A stretch of DNA of 64,000 nucleotides from DATEDA01 sp963754305. GTDB taxonomy: Bacteria; Pseudomonadota; Gammaproteobacteria; Burkholderiales; SG8-39. The DNA lies in the NCBI GenBank assembly GCA_963754305.1, contig CAVWFR010000036.1, forward strand, positions 329,018-393,017, written 5' to 3'. The notes below the pieces were generated by a model. That model did no database searches. It had not been told where the DNA came from and saw nothing but the letters and a program-made list of their open reading frames with translations. The position numbers and the translations under genes were made by a program. This document shows, piece by piece, positions 44,861 to 53,420 of this stretch (position 1 is the stretch's first letter; each line of letters starts with the position of its first letter).

Positions 44861-45295
44861 TCATCGGCCGAGCAAACGGACCATCGCTGCCACCGCCGTC
44901 GGATACCCGTCGGGGCCCAGTCCGGCGATAACGGCCGTCGCAGTCTTGGACACCAGCGAGTTGTGATAGATCGCCTCGCGGCGGTGGATGTTGGTGATGT
45001 GCAGCTCGAAGATCGGTCCCGGGAACATCTTCAGCGCATCCAGGATGGGGATCGATGTGAAGGTGAGACCGGCCGGATTGATGATAATGCCCGACCCCTG
45101 ATCGATCGCCTCATGAATCCAGTCGACGATCTGGTATTCGGCATTTGACTGCCGAAACTCAATCGGATGGTTATCCGCGGCTTCGCGACACATCGCTTCC
45201 ACCTCGGCAAGCGTGGTCGTGCCGTAGATCTCGGGCTCTCTCTTGCCGAGCCGGTTCAGGTTCGGCCCGTTCAGTACGTAAATTGGTTTGGCCAT
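44861..45295 (-). CDS. Type II 3-dehydroquinate dehydratase-like protein, atypical active site
   Basis: 144 residues with the AroQ fold: VLNGPNLNRLGKREPEIYG, FRQSNAEYQIVDWIHEA, INPAGLTFTSIPILDAL and ELHITNIHRREAIYHN. In M. tuberculosis numbering Arg19, Tyr24, Asn75, Asp88, His101 and Arg108 are kept, so the dehydration chemistry could work. His81 is Phe and Arg112 is Tyr; both normally hold the substrate. It is the last gene of a dctP-dctQ-dctM transcript, 9 bases after dctM. This points to a catabolic enzyme for a dehydroquinate-like compound brought in by the TRAP system rather than to the shikimate pathway (inference). Confidence 0.8.
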   Translation of the reverse strand: MAKPIYVLNGPNLNRLGKREPEIYGTTTLAEVEAMCREAADNHPIEFRQSNAEYQIVDWIHEAIDQGSGIIINPAGLTFTSIPILDALKMFPGPIFELHITNIHRREAIYHNSLVSKTATAVIAGLGPDGYPTAVAAMVRLLGR

Positions 45296-45304
45296 TCGAT
45301 ATCC

Positions 45305-46606
45305 TCAGCCTTTGTAACCCATCAGTCGGGGAAGAACCAGCGTGAGCCACGGCACGTAGGTGATCAGCACGAGCGTGACGATCATGGAAGCGTGGAACGG
45401 AATCATTTCCTTCACGATGTCCTTGAGCGGCACGCCCGTGATCTTGACCATCATGAGCAGCAGCAGGCCGTAGGGCGGCGAGCAAAGCCCGATCATGATG
45501 TTGACGACCACCATCACCCCGAAGTGCACCGGGTCGATGCCGAGGGCATGCGCGGTTGGCAGGAGGACGGGGACGAAGACGAGCAGGATCGTCGTCCCCT
45601 CCAGGACGCAGCCGAGGACCAGCAGCAGGATGTTCGCGGCCAGGAGGAAGACAAACGGCGAGAGCTCCCACGCCTTCAGCGTCGCGGCAAGCGCCTTCGG
45701 AATGTTCTCCACCGTGATCACGTAGTTGAAGACCATCGCGCCCGCGATCAGCATGCCGATGGAAGCCGTGACGCGCGCGCTGCCGAGCAGCGACTGGTAC
45801 ATGTCGCGCAGCGTCATGGTGCGGTAGAGGAAGGCGGAAACGAGCAGCGCGTACATCGCGGCGGCCGCCGCAGCTTCCGTGGGCGTGGTCGCCCCGCTGT
45901 ACAGGCAGACGAGCAGGATCACCGGCATCAGGAGCGCGGGAAGGGCCTCCCAGGTGACGCGCGGCAGCTCGCGCAGCGGGATGGGCGGCTCGACCGGGAA
46001 GTTCCGTCGCTTCGCCACCATCGCGATCAGGATCATCTGCGCGACGCCGATGAGCGTGCCCGGAATGATGCCGCCGATGAGCAGATAGCCGATGGAGGTA
46101 TCGGAGATGAGCGCGAACACCACCAGCGGGATCGACGGCGGGATCACCGGCCCCATGACCGCGGAAGCCGCGGTCAGGGCTGCAGCGAAGGCAGGCGGGT
46201 AGCGCCCGTCCTTGGTCATCAACGTCTGCATGATCCTGCCCGAGCTCGCTGCATCGGCCAGGGCGGAGCCGGACATGGCGGAAAAGATCACGCTTTGCAC
46301 GACGTTGACCTGCGCCATGCCGCCGCGGAAGCGCCCGACGAGCGCGTTGCAGAAGGTCAGCAGCCGCTCCATGATCGCGCCGCTGTTCATGAACTCGGCG
46401 GCGAGGATGAAGAGCGGGATCGCGAGCAGCAGGAAGCTCGTATACATGCCGTTGAGCAGCTGCTCGGCCGCGGTGCCGATGTCGAGGCCGGCAAGCAGGA
46501 GATAGAGCACGGAGCCGCCAATCATGGCGTGGCCGACCGGCAGCCCGAGCATGCTCAGGACGAGGATCGCCATCACGGCGATCGCGAAGGCGTTGGAAAC
46601 GTTCAC
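45305..46606 (-). CDS. dctM: TRAP transporter large permease (DctM)
   Basis: 433 residues with about 12 helices. FRGGMAQVNVVQSVIFSAMS, SGSALADAASSGRIMQTLM, VMGPVIPPSIPLVVFALIS and VNIMIGLCSPPYGLLLLMM are standard DctM motifs. The GTG at 46606 overlaps the dctQ stop in GTGA; the frame reaches further upstream only as a shadow of dctQ. It drives Na+- or H+-coupled import of an organic acid. Confidence 0.92.
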   Translation of the reverse strand: MNVSNAFAIAVMAILVLSMLGLPVGHAMIGGSVLYLLLAGLDIGTAAEQLLNGMYTSFLLLAIPLFILAAEFMNSGAIMERLLTFCNALVGRFRGGMAQVNVVQSVIFSAMSGSALADAASSGRIMQTLMTKDGRYPPAFAAALTAASAVMGPVIPPSIPLVVFALISDTSIGYLLIGGIIPGTLIGVAQMILIAMVAKRRNFPVEPPIPLRELPRVTWEALPALLMPVILLVCLYSGATTPTEAAAAAAMYALLVSAFLYRTMTLRDMYQSLLGSARVTASIGMLIAGAMVFNYVITVENIPKALAATLKAWELSPFVFLLAANILLLVLGCVLEGTTILLVFVPVLLPTAHALGIDPVHFGVMVVVNIMIGLCSPPYGLLLLMMVKITGVPLKDIVKEMIPFHASMIVTLVLITYVPWLTLVLPRLMGYKG

Positions 46607-47115
46607 AAGGCGGAAGTCGTCTTGGTCGGGTCGGCCTCTTCCGGCGCCTTGCCGCGGACCAGCCCGAAGAGCAGCCACAGGTAGCGCACGATCACCGCGA
46701 CCACGAAGAACAGGTAGATTGAGTACAGCCAGTCCATGCGGATCTTGAGGTACGAGGACTTCTCCACTTTCATGAAGGTCACGTAGCTCCAGGCCCCCGG
46801 CAGCGAGATCGAGTACAGGGCGACGATCGCCACGGACACGAAGATCGCCATGGCGAGGCGCGTGCGGCGACCCACCATGGACGTAACGAGGTCGATGCGG
46901 ATCTCCTCGCTCTCCTTGACGACGAACGCGGCGCCCCACAGCACCAGCCACAGCCAGGTGACGACCGTCAGCTCGGTGGTCCAGCCGGTCGGGAAGTTGA
47001 AGAAATACCGGAAGACGATCTGCACCATGAACGCGAAGAACATGACGCCGAGGAGACCGGCGAGCACGTTCTCCGCGCGGCGCTGCAGCCAGCGCCCGAC
47101 CTTGCGGGGGTCCAC
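46603..47115 (-). CDS. dctQ: TRAP transporter small permease (DctQ)
   Basis: 170 residues with four helices. VFRYFFNFPTGWTTELTVVT and EEIRIDLVTSMVGRRTRLAM are the family core. The start is the GTG at 47115, sharing one base with the dctP stop (TAGTG). It pairs with DctM in the membrane. Confidence 0.9.
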   Translation of the reverse strand: MDPRKVGRWLQRRAENVLAGLLGVMFFAFMVQIVFRYFFNFPTGWTTELTVVTWLWLVLWGAAFVVKESEEIRIDLVTSMVGRRTRLAMAIFVSVAIVALYSISLPGAWSYVTFMKVEKSSYLKIRMDWLYSIYLFFVVAVIVRYLWLLFGLVRGKAPEEADPTKTTSAL

Positions 47116-48107
47116 TACTTCAGCGCGTTGATCTTCTCGAGCAGCCCCTTCGGCCAGTCCTTCGCCTCGTCGGATGCCAGGTAGACCTTCTGCGCGTACT
47201 CGCGGAAGGCCTTGACGTCCGGGGTGTAGATCTCGAGGCCGTACTGCTTCCTGAAGGTTTCCACCAGCTCCGCCTCGCGCTTCAGGTGCTCCGCCGTGCT
47301 CCAGCCGAGCGCCTTGTCCACCGATGCCTGGAACGCCTTCTGCCGCGCCGGCGACATCGAGTTCCAGCTCTTCAGGTTGACCGCGAGCAGGTCGTAGCCG
47401 ATCAGGTGCGAGGTGAGCACGATCTGCGACATCACTTCGTAGAACTTGACCGCGTTGACGTTGGGCAGCGGGTTGTCCTGGCCGTCCACCGCGCCAGTCT
47501 GCAGGCCCGTGTAGGTCTCGGCGAAGGCCATCGGCGTGGGATTCGCGCCGAGCGAGCGGCCGAGGAGCTGCCATGCGTCTCCGGGCGGCATCCTGAGCTT
47601 GATGCCGGCCATGTCGGCGGGCGTGTTGATCTTCTTCTTCGGCTTCAGGCCCACCTGCCGCGTGCCGAAGAAGGTCGGCCCCAGGATCTTGATCTTCATC
47701 TGGTCCTCGGCCTGCTTCGTGAACTGCGCGCCGAGCTCGCTCCCCCAGAAGGTGCTCAAGTGATTGGCGTCGCGGAAGAGGTACGCCGAAGTGAGGATCG
47801 TCCAGGCCGGAATCTGCTTCGAGATGTCTTGCGGCGCGATGTTGCCCATCTCGAGGTTGTCGCGTTGCAACGCCACCAGCTCGGTGCCCTGCTTGAACAG
47901 CGACGCGTTGAAGAAGGGCTCCACCTTGAAGTCCGCTTCGATGTCCTTGGCGAGCATCCGGATCATGTCCGCGCGGATGTCCTTGTCGGAGAACACCGCG
48001 GCAAAGCGAATGGTGGGCTTTGCCTGCGCGCCGGCCGGCAACGCGTACGCGGCAGCGAGAGCGGCCCCCGCCTTGAGTGCCGAGCGACGGGTGAATCTGG
48101 CTTCCAT
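47115..48107 (-). CDS. dctP: TRAP transporter solute-binding protein (DctP)
   Basis: 330 residues. The N-terminus has a twin-arginine-like signal (FTRRSALKAGAALAAAYALP), so export may use Tat. The ligand site Arg is in GIKLRMPPGDAWQLL (near 165), and GAVDGQDNPLPNVNAVKFYE and VLTSHLIGYDLLAVNLKSW are family blocks. A carboxylate ligand is expected. It is the first gene of the TRAP/aroQ transcript; the TetR gene lies 29 bases downstream of its own stop and upstream of dctP on the same strand. Confidence 0.92.
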   Translation of the reverse strand: MEARFTRRSALKAGAALAAAYALPAGAQAKPTIRFAAVFSDKDIRADMIRMLAKDIEADFKVEPFFNASLFKQGTELVALQRDNLEMGNIAPQDISKQIPAWTILTSAYLFRDANHLSTFWGSELGAQFTKQAEDQMKIKILGPTFFGTRQVGLKPKKKINTPADMAGIKLRMPPGDAWQLLGRSLGANPTPMAFAETYTGLQTGAVDGQDNPLPNVNAVKFYEVMSQIVLTSHLIGYDLLAVNLKSWNSMSPARQKAFQASVDKALGWSTAEHLKREAELVETFRKQYGLEIYTPDVKAFREYAQKVYLASDEAKDWPKGLLEKINALK

Positions 48108-48136
48108 GCTGTGCCTCCTTTGGTGAAGAATCGTGG

Positions 48137-48781
48137 CTAGGTGGCCCGGTTCGATTTCTCCTGCTTCCGCAGATAGCTGAGGATCACGTCGACGACCAGC
48201 TCACGCCGGCGGCGAACGTCCCCCTTGGTGCCCATGTCCCGCTGGAAGATCGCGCCGAATGTGTACTGGTTCGTGATGTTGAACATTCCGAGCGCGGCGA
48301 TCGCCATGTGTAGATCCACCGGGTCGACATCGTCGCGAAACGCGCCGGCGGCCTGGCCGCGCACGACTACGCGCCCGAGCGCATCGACGATCGGCCGGTT
48401 CAGAGTGCGCATCGCTTTCGACTTCCTGAAGTGCCGTCCCTTGGCTTGGTTCTCGGCCACGACGATGCGGACGAACTCCTGGTGCGAGATGTAGTAATCG
48501 AAAGTGAATTCGACGATGCGCCGGATGGCCTCCACCGGCGCAACGTGATCGAGGTCGAGCACGTTCTCGGCCTGGCGAATCCCGGTGTAGACGTACTCGA
48601 GTACCGCCAGGTAGATCTTTTCCTTGCCGCCGAAGTAGTAGTTGATCATCGCGCGCGTCGTGTGAGTCCGGGCGGCGATGGCATCCATGCTCGCCCCCTT
48701 GAAGCCCCTGGCGGCGAACTCGTCGATCGCCGCCTGGATGATCCGCGCGCGATTCGCTTCGGGCGTCTTCGGCTTGCGCAT
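48137..48781 (-). CDS. TetR/AcrR-family transcriptional regulator
   Basis: 214 residues from the ATG at 48781. The DNA-binding domain is ARIIQAAIDEFAARGFKGAS then AIAARTHTTRAMINYYFGGK. The C-terminal ligand domain resembles the RutR/PsrA-like TetR_C group (FVRIVVAENQAKGRHFRKSK). An earlier in-frame ATG at 48847 adds 22 residues and is possible. It lies directly upstream of the TRAP/aroQ genes on the same strand and an inverted repeat at 48865-48906 lies just ahead of it, so it probably controls itself and the transporter. Confidence 0.88.
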   Translation of the reverse strand: MRKPKTPEANRARIIQAAIDEFAARGFKGASMDAIAARTHTTRAMINYYFGGKEKIYLAVLEYVYTGIRQAENVLDLDHVAPVEAIRRIVEFTFDYYISHQEFVRIVVAENQAKGRHFRKSKAMRTLNRPIVDALGRVVVRGQAAGAFRDDVDPVDLHMAIAALGMFNITNQYTFGAIFQRDMGTKGDVRRRRELVVDVILSYLRKQEKSNRAT

Positions 48782-48864
48782 GGCAGCGTTCCGTCCGGGC
48801 GGCAGTTCCGCGCGGGGGGACAACGGCACCGTGCCGACAGATTTCATGGGGCAAAGGGTTTCGG

Positions 48865-48906
48865 AATTAACGAAATTGCAAGTTAAACCTAGCATGCTCG
48901 TTAATT
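48865..48906. promoter_or_regulatory. Inverted repeat upstream of tetR (candidate operator)
   Basis: The arms AATTAACGA (48865-48873) and TCGTTAATT (48898-48906) are a perfect 9-base inverted repeat with a 24-base spacer that also contains AAGTTAAAC. The stretch is markedly AT-rich compared with its surroundings and sits 18-60 bases upstream of the earlier possible TetR start. Binding by the TetR protein is an inference. Confidence 0.6.
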
Positions 48907-49116
48907 TACAGCAACCGCACCGGCCCGATCGACGCGACCCCAGAAGTGTTCGAGGATCCGCAGGTGAACCACCGGCGACGCGGAGATCGAGCAGCTGAGG
49001 AAGAGCGGCGTCGTTTAGCCGCCCCCTGCCCGGGCACCCGTTCCTCGTGAGGGAGGGGAAGATGAAAGATGCCACTGCGCGGCAATCGGAATCGCTCTCG
49101 CCGCGCAGGCGGCACA

Positions 49117-50841
49117 TCACCGCCGTTGACCCCCTCCTTCTGTGGAGCCACCGTGCGCGCCCGAAGCATGAAGCGCCGCCAGGTAGGCAAAGGTCATTCC
49201 CGGTCCCAATGTCGTCCCGGGCGCAGGGTACTGCCCGCCCATGATCGAGTTCATGTCGTTGCCGCAGGCGTACAAGCCGGCGATCGCGTCCCCCGCGGCG
49301 TCGAGCAGCTGCGCATTCTCGTTCGTCACCAGGCCAAGACTGGTTCCAAGGTCCGCCGGGGACACCTTTACGGCAAAGAACGGCGCCGTCTCGATCGGAC
49401 CGAGACAGGGGTTCGGGGAATGCGCGGGATCGCCGTTCTGCCGACTCAGGCCATCCTGCCCCTTGCCGAAGTCGAGATCCGTCCCATCGGCTGCGAACTG
49501 CGTCATGCGTCGAGCCGTGCCGCGCAGGCCCGCGGCGTCAACGCCGATGCGACCCGCCAGTTCCTCGAGTGAGTCGGCGCGGGCCAGATAGCCCTTGCGC
49601 GCCCAGTCATCGATCGAGCGACCACCGGGTCGCACTGCGCCGAGGCCGTAGCGACGGATGAAGTTGGCGTCGCAGACCAGCCAGCAAGGCACGGCGTTGT
49701 GGCGGTATTGGGCGACCGAGAACTCGTGGTAGTTCACGCCCTCGTTGACGAATCGCCGGCCCTGCACATCGACCGCCATCAGGCCGGGCTTGGCGCGATC
49801 CATCACGATGTGGGGGAAGACGCCCGTAGAACCATCATCGCGGGGCACCACGGATGACGGAAACCACCACGCGTTGTGCTCGCGCGGCGCCCCGAGGACC
49901 GCGCCCAGGCCGAGCGCGAGTCGTTGGGTCGTCGCGTCGTTCGATTCGCTCGCCGCCGTGTACTGGGGCGTCGGCTTGGGCATGTGCTGCTCACGCCAGC
50001 GCGGGTTCGCCGAGTACCCGCCGCCGGCAAAGACGACCGCCCGCTCGCTGCGCACCGCGTGCGACCCATCGGGTGTCGCCAGACTGAGTACGTGGCTCGT
50101 GCCTGGCCCCTTATCGATGCGCCTCACCTCGCAACGCAGCCGCACGGTCGCGCCGGCATCGATCACGCTGCAGAGCAGGCTGGCGCACAGCGCGTTCCCC
50201 ATGGTCAAGCGCGTCCCGCGCGGGTAGCTCGACAGCCGGTCCGCGGCGTAGCGCAGCACCAGGGTCGCCGCATGCTTCACGTTGGCGACGCTCTTGCCGA
50301 CGTTCAGCAGGATGTCGACGTCCGCCTTGCTGACCATCATGCCGCCGAAGACCATGAACTCCGGCAGCGTCGGCCGGAGCCAGCCGAAATGCCCGCCGAG
50401 CTTCCGCCCGTCGACGACGAGGGACTCCACCGGCCGTCCGCCCGGGCTCGCGCCCGGCAGATCAGGGTAATAGTCGGTGTGTTTTGGGCACGGCCGGAAA
50501 CGCACCGCGGAGTGCCGGTGCAGGTATCGAACCATCGATGGCCCGTGGCGTAGGAACTGCTCACGCAAATCGGCGCGGCTGCGGTCCCCGACCAGCGCGT
50601 CGAGGTACCGCCGCGCGGCATCGACGTCGGCACGCGCCTGAGCTTCGTCCATGCCGAAGTTGCCCGGAATCCAGAGCGTTCCGGCGGAGCGGGAGGTCGA
50701 GCCTCCCACCTGGGCGGCCTTCTCGAGGAGCAGCACGTTCAGGCCTTCGGTCGCCGCGACGATGGCGGCGGTCATGCCAGCCGCTCCGGCGCCAAGTACG
50801 ATAGCGTCGTACTCGTTTTCCAACCGATCGGTCCTGTTCAC
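49117..50841 (-). CDS. FAD-binding dehydrogenase (3-ketosteroid dehydrogenase / fumarate reductase flavoprotein family)
   Basis: 574 residues from a GTG at 50841. The N-terminal FAD motif is YDAIVLGAGAAGMTAAIVAA followed by VLLLEKAAQVGGSTSRSAGT. The second FAD contact near the C-terminus is LYACGNDMNSIMGGQYPAPG then TTLGPGMTFAYLAA. Middle pieces such as VVFAGGGYSANPRWREQHMP and AVDVQGRRFVNEGVNYHEF are typical of KstD-like enzymes. The enzyme likely inserts or removes a C=C bond next to a keto or acid group. It lies 20 bases after the following hypothetical gene on the same strand. Confidence 0.85.
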   Translation of the reverse strand: MNRTDRLENEYDAIVLGAGAAGMTAAIVAATEGLNVLLLEKAAQVGGSTSRSAGTLWIPGNFGMDEAQARADVDAARRYLDALVGDRSRADLREQFLRHGPSMVRYLHRHSAVRFRPCPKHTDYYPDLPGASPGGRPVESLVVDGRKLGGHFGWLRPTLPEFMVFGGMMVSKADVDILLNVGKSVANVKHAATLVLRYAADRLSSYPRGTRLTMGNALCASLLCSVIDAGATVRLRCEVRRIDKGPGTSHVLSLATPDGSHAVRSERAVVFAGGGYSANPRWREQHMPKPTPQYTAASESNDATTQRLALGLGAVLGAPREHNAWWFPSSVVPRDDGSTGVFPHIVMDRAKPGLMAVDVQGRRFVNEGVNYHEFSVAQYRHNAVPCWLVCDANFIRRYGLGAVRPGGRSIDDWARKGYLARADSLEELAGRIGVDAAGLRGTARRMTQFAADGTDLDFGKGQDGLSRQNGDPAHSPNPCLGPIETAPFFAVKVSPADLGTSLGLVTNENAQLLDAAGDAIAGLYACGNDMNSIMGGQYPAPGTTLGPGMTFAYLAALHASGAHGGSTEGGGQRR

Positions 50842-50860
50842 AACATCTCTGCGTGGTGCG

Positions 50861-51535
50861 TTACGCCTGCATGAAGTACGCCAGTCGATACGGCTCGGCT
50901 TCGACCGCGTTGACACCGTCGAGCTTCAGCAGCCCCGAAATGTCGCCCAAAATGGCCGTCAGTTCATCAAAGCCGATGCTCTCCACGAGCACCACCGCGT
51001 CCAGCGCGTTCTCGGCGGCCGACGATCCCCGGATCTCCATCTCCCGGGTGCGAACCGCGGTCAGTTCCGGTTTTGCGCATCCCAGGTGCGCGCCGGTGAC
51101 GCCGTGCAGTTCCATGGCGTCCAGGCACGCATGGCGCACCCTCCGCAGCGTGTTCGCCCGGTCCGCAGCGTCGAATCGCATGCGAAACGTTGCGAGCGCC
51201 CCGCCGATTCCTACGCCAAGCGTGGTGTCGACTTCGAACGCTCCGCGCAGGAAATCGGTCTGCCCGGCGCCCACGCGCTTGGACCACTCGGTGGGATCGT
51301 TGAGCCTCGCCAGGTAGCCCGGCGAGCGGAACGTTTCCACGTGGGCGCCCTCGTAGAGCGTGAAGCACAGATGGCTCTTCAGCTCCCAGTTCATATAGCG
51401 ACGAGCCACCCGAAAGCCGGGGACACCCACGCGTTCGGGCATGTGCTCGTAGGTGTGCCAACGGTCGAAATCGCGCTCGTAGCCGGGCTTCAGGTTGTGC
51501 CAGATGCCCAGGAACGCTCGTGCATTAAGCGGCAT
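50861..51535 (-). CDS. Hypothetical protein, possibly a dimeric alpha/beta-barrel enzyme
   Basis: 224 residues. WHNLKPGYERDFDRWHTYEH near the start, with RYMNWELKSHLCFTLYEG and a second half that repeats the pattern less clearly, looks like EthD/antibiotic monooxygenase-type ferredoxin-like folds. This is a weak structural guess. AGGAGCA precedes the ATG at 51535, and the longer frame upstream is not convincing. The gene is grouped with the FAD dehydrogenase, so it may take part in the same pathway. Confidence 0.65.
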   Translation of the reverse strand: MPLNARAFLGIWHNLKPGYERDFDRWHTYEHMPERVGVPGFRVARRYMNWELKSHLCFTLYEGAHVETFRSPGYLARLNDPTEWSKRVGAGQTDFLRGAFEVDTTLGVGIGGALATFRMRFDAADRANTLRRVRHACLDAMELHGVTGAHLGCAKPELTAVRTREMEIRGSSAAENALDAVVLVESIGFDELTAILGDISGLLKLDGVNAVEAEPYRLAYFMQA

Positions 51536-51801
51536 TGCTCCTCCTTGTTGCCAGTCCTGTCCACGATCGACGGTCCAGTGTTCCTCGAACCGGGCACGGC
51601 CGAATGGATTCGTCGCTGTTGCTGCGCTCGGTTCGCGGCGCTGGCCATGCGCCACGTGCCTCAAAGGTTCGCGGGATGGCCGACCTTCGCAGGCGGGCTC
51701 GCGCTCTTGGCCGGCGCTCGCTTTCATGCAAGCACAGACAGGCAGTCGATCCGTTGTGGCAACGCGGCGCTCCCGTAAAGGCCCCAGCCGCTTTTTGCTT
51801 C

Positions 51802-52776
51802 TTACTCGATCTTCACGTTCGCGCTCTTCACCGCATCGCGCCATTTCGCCATCTCGCTCTGGATGAATGCGCCGAATTCCTTGGCGTTCATCGGGGTGAC
51901 GAGGGTGCCCATGTCGGCGAGGCGCTTGCGTACTTCGGCCTGGGCGACGGTTTCGGCGAGGGCCTTCTCGAGCTTGCCGATGACGGCCGGCGGGGTGCCG
52001 GCCGGGGCCATCAGGCCGAACCAGTACGCAGCGTCTAGCGGGTAGCCCGCTTCCGCGGTGGTGGGCACGTTGGGAAGGGGCTCGAGGCGGTGGTTCCACG
52101 CAACCGCGAGCGGCATGAGCCTGCCGGCGTCGATGTGCGCCTTGCTGACCACGAGCGAGGTCATCATGACGTTGATGTGCCCGCCCACCAGATCGGCGAG
52201 GGCGGGTGCGCCGCCCTTGTAGGGCACGTGGGTCATGCTGACGCCTGCGGCACGCGCGAAGAGCGCGGTGCTGAGATGCGGCAGGCTGCCGGGCCCGACC
52301 GACCCGTAGGTGAGGCCGCCGTTCTTCGCCTTCGCCATCTCCACCAGGTCCTTGATCGAGTTCAGGCCCAGCCCCGGGTAGGCGGTGAACACCAGCGGCG
52401 TGCTGCCGACGAACCCGATCGGCGCGAAATCCTTGACGCTGTCGTACGGCACCTCCTTGAGGATGTAGGGATTGAGCGCGTGGTTGTCGTTGATCATCAT
52501 CAACGTGTAGCCGTCGGGCGCCGACTTGGCGAGCGCGCCCGTGGCGATCAGGCCTCCCGCGCCGGGACGCGCGTCGATGATGAACGGCTGGCCGAGCAGC
52601 GCCGCCATCCGCTCGCCGACGATGCGCGATACGGTGTCGAGCAGCCCGCCCGGCGGGAAGCCGATGAGCAGCTTGACCGGCTTATTCGGGTAGCTGTCCT
52701 GCGCGCGGCCGTCGGCGGCCACGCCGAGGGCGAGCGTGAACGCCGCGCAGGCTGCGACGATCGATCGTACTTTCAT
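51802..52776 (-). CDS. Bug/TctC-family periplasmic solute-binding protein 4
   Basis: 324 residues. The signal peptide ends near ADGRAQD (residue 26), then FPPGGLLDTVSRIVGERM, DARPGAGGLIATGALAKSAP, VPYKGGAPALADLVGGHINV and YPLDAAYWFGLMAPAGTPP. The usual VDNRPG is IDARPG here. It is the first of three same-strand genes with the hypothetical and FAD dehydrogenase genes, 266 bases upstream of the second. Ligand binding should supply the FAD enzyme's substrate (inference). Confidence 0.9.
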   Translation of the reverse strand: MKVRSIVAACAAFTLALGVAADGRAQDSYPNKPVKLLIGFPPGGLLDTVSRIVGERMAALLGQPFIIDARPGAGGLIATGALAKSAPDGYTLMMINDNHALNPYILKEVPYDSVKDFAPIGFVGSTPLVFTAYPGLGLNSIKDLVEMAKAKNGGLTYGSVGPGSLPHLSTALFARAAGVSMTHVPYKGGAPALADLVGGHINVMMTSLVVSKAHIDAGRLMPLAVAWNHRLEPLPNVPTTAEAGYPLDAAYWFGLMAPAGTPPAVIGKLEKALAETVAQAEVRKRLADMGTLVTPMNAKEFGAFIQSEMAKWRDAVKSANVKIE

Positions 52777-52928
52777 CGTGCCTCCTCCTCGTACGTGAGA
52801 AGGGCACAGTGTTGCCCAGGAGCGTGCACACGATCAAGCGGCCTGCAAAGAGCGGGCGCGCGTGGCTGTTCTACGGGCTGATCCGGATCCGATTCTCCAC
52901 GCGCCGCACACCAGGGCCGGGCGGCGGG

Positions 52929-53093
52929 GTGGGCTTCGAGGACCGGCAAGACCTGCTCGCGTACCGCTCGGCTCGAATCACCACGCACTACTCCGCCGCC
53001 GAGCTCTCGATGTTGATCGAGGCGGCGAACCGCGTTTGCGAATCGAACCGCCGGCACCCCGAGCTCGTTGTGCCCCGGATCTCGGCGGCGTAA
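52929..53093 (+). pseudogene. C-terminal remnant of a tyrosine-family site-specific integrase
   Basis: About 54 codons match the end of phage-type integrases: FEDRQDLLAYRSARITTHYS then AAELSMLIEAANRVCE, including the region around the catalytic His/Tyr (RITTHYS). The rest of the gene is missing; upstream sequence is not integrase-like. The stop at 53093 is only 143 bases from the tRNA-Lys fragment at 53236, the usual place for an integrase next to its attachment site. Confidence 0.75.
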
Positions 53094-53235
53094 CTCGCGA
53101 GCACTCGCGCGTGGAAATGGCGCGCAAGCGCCTGACTGATCTGGCAAAGCGTGCGGGGGATTCGACGCGAGTCCCGCAAGAGTCCCGCACGCGTATGACG
53201 CCGAGAGCTTTGGGTTGCAATAAGCTTTGATTCCT

Positions 53236-53280
53236 TGGTAGGGCGTGCAGGGGTCGAACCTGCGACCAACGGATTAAAAG
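53236..53280 (-). repeat. 3' half of a tRNA-Lys(UUU) gene, probable attachment site B
   Basis: On the minus strand: anticodon loop CTTTTAA, 3' anticodon strand TCCGT (as in normal tRNA-Lys), T arm GCAGG / TTCGACC / CCTGC, acceptor strand ACGCCCT, discriminator A and CCA at 53238-53236. The 5' half is missing to the right. Over about 50 bases only a handful of positions differ from the fragment at 41687-41731. Together with the adjacent integrase remnant this marks an island boundary. Confidence 0.75.
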
Positions 53281-53420
53281 CTGAAGTCTTCAACCGTAAG
53301 TAGTTGATTTTGGCCCGCCCTCACTCGCCGAAGATCGCAGAGAAACGCCAAGAACCCTACGGTTTCCCTACGTTCTTCTACGCGCAGCGTCGTTCAGGCG
53401 TGAAGCGCCTCGATTGGCCG

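Noticed and set aside
45167..46684. A 505-residue plus-strand protein rich in His, Arg, Asp and Glu
   Set aside because: It is the mirror of the dctM/aroQ genes; its composition is the usual product of reading GC-rich genes backwards.
52988..53293. A 101-residue minus-strand protein starting MKTSAFNPLVAGSTPARPTK
   Set aside because: Its first part is the translation of the tRNA-Lys fragment, a frequent source of false genes, and the rest is antisense to the integrase remnant.
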